A stretch of DNA of 64,000 nucleotides, taken from the NCBI GenBank assembly GCA_963662175.1, contig OY759214.1, positions 102,696,115 to 102,760,114 of the forward strand. The letters run 5' to 3'. This stretch comes from Aradus depressus. Its lineage: Eukaryota; Arthropoda; Insecta; Hemiptera; Aradidae. This document shows positions 9,961 to 27,300 of the stretch, piece after piece. The position numbers and the translations under genes were made by a program. The notes beneath the pieces were generated by a model. The model had not been told where the DNA came from. It ran no database searches and worked only from the letters and a program-made list of their open reading frames with translations. Numbering within the stretch: the first letter of the stretch is position 1; each line of letters starts with the position of its first letter.

Positions 9961-12900
9961 ATATAAGTCAGAATTGGGGATATAGATTGAATGGGGATCG
10001 AGGTTTTTTATTATATCAATTAAATAAATACATTCAATATATAAGTCAGAATTGGGGATATAGATCGAATGGGGATCGAGGTTTTTTATTATATCAATTA
10101 AATAAATACATTCAATATATAAGTCAGAATTGGGGATATAGATCGAATGGGGATCGAGGTTTTTTATTATACCAATTTAATAAATACATTCAATATATAA
10201 GTCAGAATTGGGGATATAGATCGAATGGGGATCGAGGTTTTTAATTATACCAATTTAATAAATACATTCAATATATAAGTCAGAATTGGGGATATAGATC
10301 GAATGGGGATCGAGGTTTTTTATTATACCAATTAAATAAATACATTCAATATATAAGTCAGAATTGGGGATATAGATCGAATGGGGATCGAGGTTTTTAA
10401 TTATACCAATTTAATAAATACATTCACCATATAAGTCAGAATTGGGGATATAGATCGAATGGGGATCGAGGTTTTTTATTATACCAATTAAATAAATACA
10501 TTCAATATATAAGTCAGAATTGGGGATATAGATCGAATGGGGATCGAGGTTTTTTATTATACCAATTAAATAAATACATTCAATATATAAGTCAGAATTG
10601 GGGATATAGATCGAATGGGGATCGAGGTTTTTAATTATACCAATTTAATAAATACATTCACCATATAAGTCAGAATTGGGGATATAGATCGAATGGGGAT
10701 CGAGGTTTTTTATTATACCAATTAAATAAATACATTCAATATATAAGTCAGAATTGGGGATATAGATCGAATGGGGATCGAGGTTTTTTATTATACCAAT
10801 TAAATAAATACATTCAACATATAAGTCAGAATTGGGGATATAGATCGAATGGGGATCGAGGTTTTTTATTATATCAATTAAATAAATACATTCAATATAT
10901 AAGTCAGAATTGGGGATATAGATCGAATGGGGATCGAGGTTTTTTATTATACCAATTAAATAAATACATTCAATATATAAGTCAGAATTGGGGATATAGA
11001 TCGAATGGGGATCGAGGTTTTTTATTATACCAATTAAATTAATACATTCAACATATAAGTCAGAATTGGGGATATAGATTGAATGGGGATCGAGGTTTTT
11101 TATTATATCAATTAAATAAATACATTCAATATATAAGTCAGAATTGGGGATATAGATCGAATGGGGATCGAGGTTTTTTATTATATCAATTAAATAAATA
11201 CATTCAATATATAAGTCAGAATTGGGGATATAGATCGAATGGGGATCGAGGTTTTTTATTATACCAATTTAATAAATACATTCAATATATAAGTCAGAAT
11301 TGGGGATATAGATCGAATGGGGATCGAGGTTTTTAATTATACCAATTTAATAAATACATTCAATATATAAGTCAGAATTGGGGATATAGATCGAATGGGG
11401 ATCGAGGTTTTTTATTATACCAATTAAATAAATACATTCAATATATAAGTCAGAATTGGGGATATAGATCGAATGGGGATCGAGGTTTTTAATTATACCA
11501 ATTTAATAAATACATTCACCATATAAGTCAGAATTGGGGATATAGATCGAATGGGGATCGAGGTTTTTTATTATATCAATTAAATAAATACATTCAATAT
11601 ATAAGTCAGAATTGGGGATATAGATCGAATGGGGATCGAGGTTTTTTATTATATCAATTAAATAAATACATTCAATATATAAGTCAGAATTGGGGATATA
11701 GATCGAATGGGGATCGAGGTTTTTTATTATACCAATTTAATAAATACATTCAATATATAAGTCAGAATTGGGGATATAGATCGAATGGGGATCGAGGTTT
11801 TTAATTATACCAATTTAATAAATACATTCAATATATAAGTCAGAATTGGGGATATAGATCGAATGGGGATCGAGGTTTTTTATTATACCAATTAAATAAA
11901 TACATTCAATATATAAGTCAGAATTGGGGATATAGATCGAATGGGGATCGAGGTTTTTAATTATACCAATTTAATAAATACATTCACCATATAAGTCAGA
12001 ATTGGGGATATAGATCGAATGGGGATCGAGGTTTTTTATTATACCAATTAAATAAATACATTCAATATATAAGTCAGAATTGGGGATATAGATCGAATGG
12101 GGATCGAGGTTTTTTATTATACCAATTAAATAAATACATTCAATATATAAGTCAGAATTGGGGATATAGATCGAATGGGGATCGAGGTTTTTAATTATAC
12201 CAATTTAATAAATACATTCACCATATAAGTCAGAATTGGGGATATAGATCGAATGGGGATCGAGGTTTTTTATTATACCAATTAAATAAATACATTCAAT
12301 ATATAAGTCAGAATTGGGGATATAGATCGAATGGGGATCGAGGTTTTTTATTATACCAATTAAATAAATACATTCAACATATAAGTCAGAATTGGGGATA
12401 TAGATCGAATGGGGATCGAGGTTTTTTATTATATCAATTAAATAAATACATTCAATATATAAGTCAGAATTGGGGATATAGATCGAATGGGGATCGAGGT
12501 TTTTTATTATACCAATTAAATAAATACATTCAATATATAAGTCAGAATTGGGGATATAGATCGAATGGGGATCGAGGTTTTTTATTATACCAATTAAATT
12601 AATACATTCAACATATAAGTCAGAATTGGGGATATAGATTGAATGGGGATCGAGGTTTTTTATTATATCAATTAAATAAATACATTCAATATATAAGTCA
12701 GAATTGGGGATATAGATCGAATGGGGATCGAGGTTTTTTATTATATCAATTAAATAAATACATTCAATATATAAGTCAGAATTGGGGATATAGATCGAAT
12801 GGGGATCGAGGTTTTTTATTATACCAATTTAATAAATACATTCAATATATAAGTCAGAATTGGGGATATAGATCGAATGGGGATCGAGGTTTTTAATTAT

Positions 12901-13460
12901 ACCAATTTAATAAATACATTCAATATATAAGTCAGAATTGGGGATATAGATCGAATGGGGATCGAGGTTTTTTATTATACCAATTAAATAAATACATTCA
13001 ATATATAAGTCAGAATTGGGGATATAGATCGAATGGGGATCGAGGTTTTTAATTATACCAATTTAATAAATACATTCACCATATAAGTCAGAATTGGGGA
13101 TATAGATCGAATGGGGATCGAGGTTTTTTATTATACCAATTAAATAAATACATTCAATATATAAGTCAGAATTGGGGATATAGATCGAATGGGGATCGAG
13201 GTTTTTTATTATACCAATTAAATAAATACATTCAATATATAAGTCAGAATTGGGGATATAGATCGAATGGGGATCGAGGTTTTTAATTATACCAATTTAA
13301 TAAATACATTCACCATATAAGTCAGAATTGGGGATATAGATCGAATGGGGATCGAGGTTTTTTATTATACCAATTAAATAAATTCATTCAATATATAAGT
13401 CAGAATTGGGGATATAGATCGAATGGGGATCGAGGTTTTTTATTATACCAATTAAATAAA
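9961..13460 (+). repeat. higher-order block with 14- and 20-unit periods inside the 78-bp array
   Basis: The rare variant 'atagattgaatgggg' occurs with the same downstream pattern of variants at 9987, 11079 and 12639. These positions are 1092 bp (14 x 78) and 1560 bp (20 x 78) apart. The 85-codon frames that start there are identical. This indicates recent duplication of multi-unit segments rather than unit-by-unit spread. Confidence 0.85.
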
Positions 13461-16400
13461 TACATTCAACATATAAGTCAGAATTGGGGATATAGATCGA
13501 ATGGGGATCGAGGTTTTTTATTATATCAATTAAATAAATACATTCAATATATAAGTCAGAATTGGGGATATAGATCGAATGGGGATCGAGGTTTTTTATT
13601 ATACCAATTAAATAAATACATTCAACATATAAGTCAGAATTGGGGATATAGATCGAATGGGGATCGAGGTTTTTTATTATACCAATTAAATAAATACATT
13701 CAATATATAAGTCAGAATTGGGGATATAGATCGAATGGGGATCGAGGTTTTTTATTATACCAATTAAATAAATACATTCAATATATAAGTCAGAATTGGG
13801 GATATAGATCGAATGGGGATCGAGGTTTTCTATTATACCAATTAAATAAATACATTCAATATATAAGTCAGAATTGGGGATCTAGATCGAATGGGGATCG
13901 AGGTTTTTTATTATACCAATTTAATAAATACATTCAATATATAAGTCAGAATTGGGGATGTAGATCGAATGGGGATCGAGGTTTTTTATTATACCAATTT
14001 AATAAATACATTCAACATATAAGTCATAATTGCGGATATAGATCGAATGGGGATCGAGGTTTTTTATTATACCAATTAAATAAATACATTTAATATATAA
14101 GGCAGAATTGGGGATATAGATCAAATGGGGATCGAGGTTTTTTATTATACCAATTAAATAAATACATTCAATACATAAGTCAGAATTGGGGATATAGTTC
14201 GAATGGGGATCGATGTTTTTTATTATACCAATTAAATAAATACATTCAATATATAAGTCAGAATTGGGGATATAGTTCGAATGTGGATCGAGGTTCTTTA
14301 TTATACCAATTAAATAAATACATTCAACATATAAGTCAGAATTGGGGATATAGATCGAATGGGGATCGAGGTTTTTTATTATACCAATTAAATAAATACA
14401 TTCAATATATAAGTCAGAATTGGGGATATAGATCGAATGGGGATCGAAGTTTTTTATTATACCCATTAAATAAATACATTCAACATATAAGTCAGAATTG
14501 GGGATATAGATCGAATGGGGATCGAGGTTTTTTATTATACCAATTAAATAAATACATTCAACATATAAGTCAGAATTGGGGATATAGATCGAATGGGGAT
14601 CGAGGTTTTTTATTATACCAATTAAATTAATACATTCAATATATAAGTCAGAATTGGGGATATAGATCGAATGGGGATCGAGGTTTTTAATTATACCAAT
14701 TAAATTATTACATTCAATATATAAGTCAGAATTGGGGATATAGATCGAATGGGGATCGAGGTTTCTAATTATACCAATCAAATAAATACATTCAACATAT
14801 AAGTCAGAATTGGGGATATAGATCGAATGGGGATCGAGGTTTTTTATTATACCAATTAAATAAAAATGTTCAACATATAAGTCAGAATTGGGGATATAGA
14901 TCGAATGGGGATCGAGGTTTTTTATTATACCAATTAAATTAATACATTAAATATATAAGTCTTAATTGGGGATATAGATCGAATGGGGATCGAGGTTTTT
15001 TATTATACCAATTAAATAAATACATTCAACATATAAGTCAGAATTGGGGATATAGATCGAATGGGGATCGAGGTTTTTTATTATACCAATTAAATTAATA
15101 CATTCAATATATAAGTCAGAATTGGGGATATAGATCGAATGGGGATCGAGGTTTTTAATTATACCAATTTAATAAATACATTCAATATATAAGTCAGAAT
15201 CGGGGATATAGATCGAATGGGGATCGAGGTTTTTTGTTATACCAATTAAGTAAATACATTCAATATATGTCAGAATTGGGGATATAGATCGAATGGGGAT
15301 CGAGGTTTTTAATTATACCAATTTAATAAATACATTCAATATATAAGTCAGAATTGGGGATATAGATCGAATGGGGATCGAGGTTTTTAATTATACCAAT
15401 TTAATAAATACATTCACCATATAAGTCAGAATTGGGGATATAGATCGAATGGGGATCGAGGTTTTTAATTATACCAATTTAATAAATACATTCAACATAT
15501 AAGTCAGAATTGGGGATATAGATCGAATGGGGATCGAGGTTTTTTATTATACCAATTAAATAAATACATTCAATATATAAGTCAGAATTGGGGATATAGA
15601 TCGAATGGGGATCGAGGTTTTCTATTATACCAATTAAATAAATACATTCAACATATAAGTCAGAATTGGGGATATAGATCGAATAGGGATCGAGGTTTTT
15701 AATTATACCAATTTAATAAATACATTCAACATATAAGTCAGAATTGGGGATATAGATCGAATGGGGATCGAGGTTTTTTATTATACCAATTTAATAAATA
15801 CATTCAATATATAAGTCAGAATTGGGGATATAGATCGAATGGGGATCGAGGTTTTTAATTATACCAATTAAATAAATACATTCAATATATAAGTCAAATT
15901 TGGGAATATAGATCGAATGGGGATCGAGGTTTTTTATTATACCAATTAAATAAATAAAATCATTTAATATATAAGTCAGAATGGGGGATTGAGATCGAAT
16001 GGGGATCGAGGTTTCTAATTATACCAATTAAATAAATACATTCAACATATAAGTCAGAATTGGGGATATAGATCGAATGGGGATCGAGGTTTTTTATTAT
16101 ACCAATTAAATAAATACATTCAATATATAAGTCAGAATTGGGGATATAGATCGAATGGGGATCGAGGTTTTTAATTATACCAATTTAATAAATACATTCA
16201 ACATATAAGTCAGAATTGGGGATATAGATCGAATGGGGATCGAGGTTTTTATAATACCAATTTAATAAATACATTCAACATATAAGTCAGAATTGGGGAT
16301 ATAGATCGAATGGGGATCGAGGTTTTTTATTATACCAATTTAATAAATACATTCAATATATAAGTCAGAATTGGGGATATAGATCGAATGGGGATCGAGG

Positions 16401-18359
16401 TTTGTTATTATACTGATTAAATAAATACATTCAATATATAAGTCAGAATTGGGGATATAGATCGATGGGGATCGAGGTTTTTTATTATACCAATTTAATA
16501 AAAACATTCAATATATAAGTCAGAATTGTGGATATAGATCGAATGGGGATCGCGGTTTTTTATTATACCAATTAAATAAATACATTCAATATATAAGTCA
16601 GAATTGGGGATATAGATCGAATGGGGATCGAGGTTTTTTATTATACCAATTAAATAAATACATTCAACATATAAGTCAGAATTGGGGATATAGATCGAAT
16701 GGGGATCGAGGTTTTTAATTATACCAATTTAATAAATACATTCAATATATAAGTCAGAATTGGGGATATAGATCGAATGGGGATCGAGGTTTTTTGTTAT
16801 ACCAATTAAGTAAATACATTCAATATATGTCAGAATTGGGGATATAGATCGAATGGGGATCGAGGTTTTTAATTATACCAATTTAATAAATACATTCAAT
16901 ATATAAGTCAGAATTGGGGATATAGATCGAATGGGGATCGAGGTTTTTTATTATACCAATTAAATAAATACATTCAATATATAAGTCAGAATTGGGGATA
17001 TAGATCGAATGGGGATCGAGGTTTTTAATTATACCAATTTAATAAATACATTCACCATATAAGTCAGAATTGGGGATATAGATCGAATGGGGATCGAGGT
17101 TTTTTATTATACCAATTAAATAAATACATTCAATATATAAGTCAGAATTGGGGATATAGATCGAATGGGGATCGAGGTTTTTTATTATATCAATTAAATA
17201 AATACATTCAACATATAAGTCAGAATTGGGGATATAGATCGAATGGGGATCGAGGTTTTTTATTATATCAATTAAATAAATACATTCAATATATAAGTCA
17301 GAATTGGGGATATAGATCGAATGGGGATCGAGGTTTTTTATTATACCAATTAAATAAATACATTCAATATATAAGTCAGAATTGGGGATATAGATCGAAT
17401 AGGGATCGAGGTTTTTTATTATACCAATTAAATAAATACATTCAATATATAAGTCAGAATTGGGGATATAGATCGAATAGGGATCGAGGTTTTTTATTAT
17501 ACCAATTAAATAAATACATTCAATATATAAGTCAGAATTAGGGATATAGATCGAATGGGGATCGAGGATTTTTATTATACCAATTAAATAAATACATTCA
17601 ACATATAAGTCAGAATTGGGGATATAGATCGAATGGGGATCGAGGTTTTTTATTATACCAATTAAATAAATACATTCAATATATAAGTCAGAATTGGGGA
17701 TATAGATCGAATGTGGATCGAGGTTTTTTATTATACCAATTAAATAAATACATTCAATATATAAGTCAGAATTGGGGATATAGATCGAATGGGGATCGAG
17801 GTTTTCTATTATACCAATTAAATAAATACATTCAATATATAAGTCAGAATTGGGGATATAGATCGAATGGGGATCGAGGTTTTTTATTATACCAATTAAA
17901 TAAATACATTCAATACATAAGTCAGAATTGGGGATATAGTTGGAATGGGGATCGAGGTTTTTTATTATACCAATTAAATAAATACATTCAATATATAAGT
18001 CAGAATTGGGGATATAGATCGAATGTGGATCGAGGTTCTTTATTATACCAATTAAATAAATACATTCAATATATAAGTCAGAATTGGGGATATAGATCGA
18101 ATGGGGATCGAGGTTTTTTATTATACCAATTAAATAAATACATTCAATATATAAGTCAGAATTGGGGATATAGATCGAATGGGGATCGAAGTTTTTTATT
18201 ATACCAATTAAATAAATACATTCAACATATAAGTCAGAATTGGGGATATAGATCGAATGGGGATCGAGGTTTTTTATTATACCAATTAAATAAATACATT
18301 CAACATATAAGTCAGAATTGGGGATATAGATCGAATGGGGATCGAGGTTTTTTATTATA

Positions 18360-21300
18360 CCAATTAAATTAATACATTCAATATATAAGCCAGAATTGGG
18401 GATATAGATCGAATGGGGATCGAGGTTTTTAATTATACCAATTAAATTAATACATTCAATATATAAGTCAGAATTGGGGATATAGATCGAATGGGGATCG
18501 AGGTTTCTAATTATACCAATTAAATAAATACATTCAACATATAAGTCAGAATTGGGGATATAGATCGAATGGGGATCGAGGTTTTTTATTATACCAATTA
18601 AATAAATACATTCAATATATAAGTCAGAATTGGGGATATAGATCGAATGGGGATCGAGGTTTTTTATTATACCAATTAAATTAATGCATTCAATATATAA
18701 GTCAGAATTGGGGATATAGATCGAATGGGGATCGAGGTTTTCTATTATACCAATTAAATAAATACATTCAATATATAAGTCAGAATTGGAGATATAGATC
18801 GAATGGGGATCGAGGTTTTCTATTATGCCAATTAAATAAATACATTCAATATATAAGTCAGAATTGGGGATATAGATCGAATGGGGATCGAGGTTTTTTA
18901 TTATACCAATTAAATAAATACATTCAACATATAAGTCAGAATTGGGGATATAGATCGAATGGGGATCGAAGTTTTCTATTATACCAATTAAATAAATACA
19001 TTCAATATATAAGTCAGAATTGGGGATATAGATCGAATGGGGATCGAGGTTTTTTATTATACCAATTAAATAAATACATTCAACATATAAGTCAGAATTG
19101 GGGATATAGATCGAATGGGGATCGAGGTTTTTTATTATACCAATTAAATAAATACATTCAACATATAAGTCAGAATTGGGGATATAGATCGAATGGGGAT
19201 CGAGGTTTTTTATTATACCAATTAAATAAAAATGTTCAACATATAAGTCAGAATTGGGGATATAGATCGAATGGGGATCGAGGTTTTTTATTATACCAAT
19301 TAAATTAATACATTCAATATATAAATCAGAATTGGGGATATAGATCGAATGGGGATCGAGGTTTTTTATTATACCAATTAAATAAATACATTCAACATAT
19401 AAGTCAGAATTGGGGATATAGATCGAATGGGGATCGAGGTTTTCTATTATACCAATTAAATAAATACATTCAATATATAAGTCAGAATTGGGGATATAGA
19501 ACGAATGGGGATCGAGGTTTTTTATTATACCAATTAAATAAATACATTCAACATATAAGTCAGAATTGGGGATATAGATCGAATGGGGATCGAGGTTTTT
19601 TATTATACCAATTAAATAAATACATTCAACATATAAGTCAGAATTGGGGATATAGATCGAATGGGGATCGAGGTTTTTAATTATACCAATTAAATTAATA
19701 CATTCAATATATAAGTCAGAATTGGGGATATAGATCGAATGGGGATCGAGGTTTCTAATTATACCAATTAAATAAATACATTCAACATATAAGTCAGAAT
19801 TGGGGATATAGATCGAATGGGGATCGAGGTTTTTTATTATACCAATTAAATAAAAATGTTCAACATATAAGTCAGAATTGGGGATATAGATCGAATGGGG
19901 ATCGAGGTTTTTTATTATACCAATTAAATTAATACATTCAATATATAAGTCAGAATTGGGGATATAGATCGAATGGGGATCGAGGTTTTTTATTATACCA
20001 ATTAAATAAATACATTCAACATATAAGTCAGAATTGGGGATATAGATCGAATGGGGATCGAGGTTTTTTATTATACCAATTAAATTAATACATTCAATAC
20101 ATAAGTCAGAATTGGGGATATAGATCGAATGGGGATCGAGGTTTTTTATTATACCAATTAAATAAATACATTCAACATATAAGTCAGAATTGGGGATATA
20201 GATCGAATGGGGATCGAGGTTTTTTATTATACCAATTAAATTAATACATTCAATATATAAGTCAGAATTGGGGATATAGATCGAATGGGGATCGAGGTTT
20301 TCTATTATGCCAATTAAATAAATACATTCAATATATAAGTCAGAATTGGGGATATAGATCGAATGGGGATCGAGGTTTTTTATTATACCAATTAAATAAA
20401 TACATTCAACATATAAGTCAGAATTGGGGATATAGATCGAATGGGGATCGAAGTTTTCTATTATACCAATTAAATAAATACATTCAATATATAAGTCAGA
20501 ATTGGGGATATAGATCGAATGGGGATCGAGGTTTTTTATTATACCAATTAAATAAATACATTCAACATATAAGTCAGAATTGGGGATATAGATCGAATGG
20601 GGATCGAGGTTTTTTATTATACCAATTAAATAAATACATTCAACATATAAGTCAGAATTGGGGATATAGATCGAATGGGGATCGAGGTTTTTTATTATAC
20701 CAATTAAATAAATACATTCAACATATAAGTCAGAATTGGGGATATAGATCGAATGGGGATCGAAGTTTTCTATTATACCAATTAAATAAATACATTCAAT
20801 ATATAAGTCAGAATTGGGGATATAGATCGAATGGGGATCGAGGTTTTTTATTATACCAATTAAATAAATACATTCAACATATAAGTCAGAATTGGGGATA
20901 TAGATCGAATGGGGATCGAGGTTTTTTATTATACCAATTAAATAAATACATTCAACATATAAGTCAGAATTGGGGATATAGATCGAATGGGGATCGAGGT
21001 TTTTTATTATACCAATTAAATAAAAATGTTCAACATATAAGTCAGAATTGGGGATATAGATCGAATGGGGATCGAGGTTTTTTATTATACCAATTAAATT
21101 AATACATTCAATATATAAATCAGAATTGGGGATATAGATCGAATGGGGATCGAGGTTTTTTATTATACCAATTAAATAAATACATTCAACATATAAGTCA
21201 GAATTGGGGATATAGATCGAATGGGGATCGAGGTTTTCTATTATACCAATTAAATAAATACATTCAATATATAAGTCAGAATTGGGGATATAGAACGAAT

Positions 21301-24300
21301 GGGGATCGAGGTTTTTTATTATACCAATTAAATAAATACATTCAACATATAAGTCAGAATTGGGGATATAGATCGAATGGGGATCGAGGTTTTTTATTAT
21401 ACCAATTAAATAAATACATTCAACATATAAGTCAGAATTGGGGATATAGATCGAATGGGGATCGAGGTTTTTAATTATACCAATTAAATTAATACATTCA
21501 ATATATAAGTCAGAATTGGGGATATAGATCGAATGGGGATCGAGGTTTCTAATTATACCAATTAAATAAATACATTCAACATATAAGTCAGAATTGGGGA
21601 TATAGATCGAATGGGGATCGAGGTTTTTTATTATACCAATTAAATAAAAATGTTCAACATATAAGTCAGAATTGGGGATATAGATCGAATGGGGATCGAG
21701 GTTTTTTATTATACCAATTAAATTAATACATTCAATATATAAGTCAGAATTGGGGATATAGATCGAATGGGGATCGAGGTTTTTTATTATACCAATTAAA
21801 TAAATACATTCAACATATAAGTCAGAATTGGGGATATAGATCGAATGGGGATCGAGGTTTTTTATTATACCAATTAAATTAATACATTCAATACATAAGT
21901 CAGAATTGGGGATATAGATCGAATGGGGATCGAGGTTTTTTATTATACCAATTAAATAAATACATTCAACATATAAGTCAGAATTGGGGATATAGATCGA
22001 ATGGGGATCGAGGTTTTTTATTATACCAATTAAATTAATACATTCAATATATAAGTCAGAATTGGGGATATAGATCGAATGGGGATCGAGGTTTTCTATT
22101 ATGCCAATTAAATAAATACATTCAATATATAAGTCAGAATTGGGGATATAGATCGAATGGGGATCGAGGTTTTTTATTATACCAATTAAATAAATACATT
22201 CAACATATAAGTCAGAATTGGGGATATAGATCGAATGGGGATCGAAGTTTTCTATTATACCAATTAAATAAATACATTCAATATATAAGTCAGAATTGGG
22301 GATATAGATCGAATGGGGATCGAGGTTTTTTATTATACCAATTAAATAAATACATTCAACATATAAGTCAGAATTGGGGATATAGATCGAATGGGGATCG
22401 AGGTTTTTTATTATACCAATTAAATAAATACATTCAACATATAAGTCAGAATTGGGGATATAGATCGAATGGGGATCGAGGTTTTTTATTATACCAATTA
22501 AATAAAAATGTTCAACATATGAGTCAGAATTGGGGATATAGATCGAATGGGGATCGAGGTTTTTTATTATACCAATTAAATTAATACATTCAATATATAA
22601 ATCAGAATTGGGGATATAGATCGAATGGGGATCGAGGTTTTTTATTATACCAATTAAATAAATACATTCAACATATAAGTCAGAATTGGGGATATAGATC
22701 GAATGGGGATCGAGGTTTTCTATTATACCAATTAAATAAATACATTCAATATATAAGTCAGAATTGGGGATATAGAACGAATGGGGATCGAGGTTTTTTA
22801 TTATACCAATTAAATAAATACATTCAACATATAAGTCAGAATTGGGGATATAGATCGAATGGGGATCGAGGTTTTTTATTATACCAATTAAATAAATACA
22901 TTCAACATATAAGTCAGAATTGGGGATATAGATCGAATGGGGATCGAGGTTTTTAATTATACCAATTAAATTAATACATTCAATATATAAGTCAGAATTG
23001 GGGATATAGATCGAATGGGGATCGAGGTTTCTAATTATACCAATTAAATAAATACATTCAACATATAAGTCAGAATTGGGGATATAGATCGAATGGGGAT
23101 CGAGGTTTTTTATTATACCAATTAAATAAAAATGTTCAACATATAAGTCAGAATTGGGGATATAGATCGAATGGGGATCGAGGTTTTTTATTATACCAAT
23201 TAAATTAATACATTCAATATATAAGTCAGAATTGGGGATATAGATCGAATGGGGATCGAGGTTTTTTATTATACCAATTAAATAAATACATTCAACATAT
23301 AAGTCAGAATTGGGGATATAGATCGAATGGGGATCGAGGTTTTTTATTATACCAATTAAATTAATACATTCAATATATAAGTCAGAATTGGGGATATAGA
23401 TCGAATGGGGATCGAGGTTTTTAATTATACCAATTAAATTAATACATTCAATATATAAGTCAGAATTGGGGATATAGATCGAATGGGGATCGAGGTTTCT
23501 AATTATACCAATTAAATAAATACATTCAACATATAAGTCAGAATTGGGGATATAGATCGAATGGGGATCGAGGTTTTTTATTATACCAATTAAATAAATA
23601 CATTCAATATATAAGTCAGAATTGGGGATATAGATCGAATGGGGATCGAGGTTTTTTATTATACCAATTAAATTAATGCATTCAATATATAAGTCAGAAT
23701 TGGGGATATAGATCGAATGGGGATCGAGGTTTTCTATTATACCAATTAAATAAATACATTCAATATATAAGTCAGAATTGGGGATATAGATCGAATGGGG
23801 ATCGAGGTTTTTTATTATACCAATTAAATTAATACATTCAATATATAAGTCAGAATTCGGGATATAGATCGAATGGGGATCGAGGTTTTCTATTATACCA
23901 ATTAAATAAATACATTCAATATATAAGTCAGAATTGGGGATATAGATCGAATGGGGATCGAGGTTTTTTATTATACCAATTTAATAAATACATTCAACAT
24001 ATAAGTCAGAATTGGGGATATAGATCGAATGGGGATCGAGGTTTTTTATTATACCAATTAAATAAATACATTCAACATATAAGTCAGAATTGGGGATATA
24101 GATCGAATGGGGATCGAGGTTTTCTATTATACCAATTAAATAAATACATTCAATATATAAGTCAGAATTGGGGATATAGATCGAATGGGGATCGAGGTTT
24201 TCTATTATACCAATTAAATAAATACATTCAACATATAAGTCAGAATTGGGGATATAGATCGAATGGGGATCGAGGTTTTTTATTATACCAATTAAATAAA

Positions 24301-27300
24301 TACATTCAACATATAAGTCAGAATTGGGGATATAGATCGAATGGGGATCGAGGTTTTTTATTATACCAATTAAATAAATACATTCAACATATAAGTCAGA
24401 ATTGGGGATATAGATCGAATGGGGATCGAGGTTTTTTATTATACCAATTAAATTAATACATTCAATATATAAGTCAGAATTGGGGATATAGATCGAATGG
24501 GGATCGAGGTTTTTAATTATACCAATTAAATAAATACATTCAACATATAAGTCAGAATTGGGGATATAGATCGAATGGGGATCGAGGTTTTTTATTATAC
24601 CAATTAAATAAATACATTCAATATATAAGTCAGAATTGGGGATATAGATCGAATGGGGATCGAAGTTTTTTATTATACCAATTAAATAAATACATTCAAC
24701 ATATAAGTCAGAATTAGGGATATAGAGCGAATGGGGATCGAGGTTTTTTATTATACCAATTAAATAAATACATTCAACATATAAGTCAGAATTGGGGATA
24801 TAGATCGAATGGGGATCGAGGTTTTTTATTATACCAATTAAATTAATACATTCAATATATAAGTCAGAATTGGGGATATAGATCGAATGGGGATCGAGGT
24901 TTTTAATTATACCAATTAAATAAATACATTCAACATATAAGTCAGAATTGGGGATATAGATCGAATGGGGATCGAGGTTTTTTATTATACCAATTAAATA
25001 AAAATGTTCAACATATAAGTCAGAATTGGGGATATAGATCGAATGGGGATCGAGGTTTTTTATTATACCAATTAAATTAATACATTCAATATATAAGTCA
25101 GAATTGGGGATATAGATCGAATGGGGATCGAGGTTTTTTATTATACCAATTAAATAAATACATTCAACATATAAGTCAGAATTGGGGATATAGATCGAAT
25201 GGGGATCGAGGTTTTTTATTATACCAATTAAATTAATACATTCAATATATAAGTCAGAATTGGGGATATAGATCGAATGGGGATCGAGGTTTTTAATTAT
25301 ACCAATTAAATTAATACATTCAATATATAAGTCAGAATTGGGGATATAGATCGAAAGGGGATCGAGGTTTTTAATTATACCAATTTAATAAATACATTCA
25401 CCATATAAGTCAGAATTGGGGATATAGATCGAATGGGGATCGAGGTTTTTTATTATACCAATTAAATAAATACATTCAACATATAAGTCAGAATTGGGGA
25501 TATAGATCGAATGGGGATCGAGGTTTTTTATTATATCAATTAAATAAATACATTCAATATATAAGTCAGAATTGGGGATATAGATCGAATGGGGATCGAG
25601 GTTTTTTATTATACCAATTAAATAAATACATTCAATATATAAGTCAGAATTGGGGATATAGATCGAATGGGGATCGAGGTTTTCTATTATACCAATTAAA
25701 TAAATACATTCAATATATAAGTCAGAATTGGGGATATAGATCGAATGGGGATCGAGGTTTTTTATTATACCAATTTAATAAATACATTCAACATATAAGT
25801 CAGAATTGGGGATATAGATCGAATGGGGATCGAGGTTTTTTATTATACCAATTAAATAAATACATTCAACATATAAGTCAGAATTGGGGATATAGATCGA
25901 ATGGGGATCGAGGTTTTCTATTATACCAATTAAATAAATACATTCAATATATAAGTCAGAATTGGGGATATAGATCGAATGGGGATCGAGGTTTTTTATT
26001 ATACCAATTAAATAAATACATTCAACATATAAGTCAGAATTGGGGATATAGATCGAATGGGGATCGAGGTTTTTTATTATACCAATTAAATAAATACATT
26101 CAACATATAAGTCAGAATTGGGGATATAGATCGAATGGGGATCGAGGTTTTTTATTATACCAATTAAATAAATACATTCAACATATAAGTCAGAATTGGG
26201 GATATAGATCGAATGGGGATCGAGGTTTTTTATTATACCAATTAAATTAATACATTCAATATATAAGTCAGAATTGGGGATATAGATCGAATGGGGATCG
26301 AGGTTTTTAATTATACCAATTAAATTAATACATTCAATATATAAGTCAGAATTGGGGATATAGATCGAATGGGGATCGAGGTTTCTAATTATACCAATTA
26401 AATAAATACATTCAACATATAAGTCAGAATTGGGGATATAGATCGAATGGGGATCGAAGTTTTTTATTATACCAATTAAATAAATACATTCAACATATAA
26501 GTCAGAATTGGGGATATAGAGCGAATGGGGATCGAGGTTTTTTATTATACCAATTAAATAAATACATTCAACATATAAGTCAGAATTGGGGATATAGATC
26601 GAATGGGGATCGAGGTTTTTTATTATACCAATTAAATTAATACATTCAATATATAAGTCAGAATTGGGGATATAGATCGAATGGGGATCGAGGTTTTTAA
26701 TTATACCAATTAAATTAATACATTCAATATATAAGTCAGAATTGGGGATATAGATCGAATGGGGATCGAGGTTTCTAATTATACCAATTAAATAAATACA
26801 TTCAACATATAAGTCAGAATTGGGGATATAGATCGAATGGGGATCGAGGTTTTTTATTATACCAATTAAATAAAAATGTTCAACATATAAGTCAGAATTG
26901 GGGATATAGATCGAATGGGGATCGAGGTTTTTTATTATACCAATTAAATTAATACATTCAATATATAAGTCAGAATTGGGGATATAGATCGAATGGGGAT
27001 CGAGGTTTTTTATTATACCAATTAAATAAATACATTCAACATATAAGTCAGAATTGGGGATATAGATCGAATGGGGATCGAGGTTTTTTATTATACCAAT
27101 TAAATTAATACATTCAATATATAAGTCAGAATTGGGGATATAGATCGAATGGGGATCGAGGTTTTTAATTATACCAATTAAATTAATACATTCAAAATAT
27201 AAGTCAGAATTGGGGATATAGATCGAATGGGGATCGAGGTTTCTAATTATACCAATTAAATAAATACATTCAACATATAAGTCAGAATTGGGGATATAGA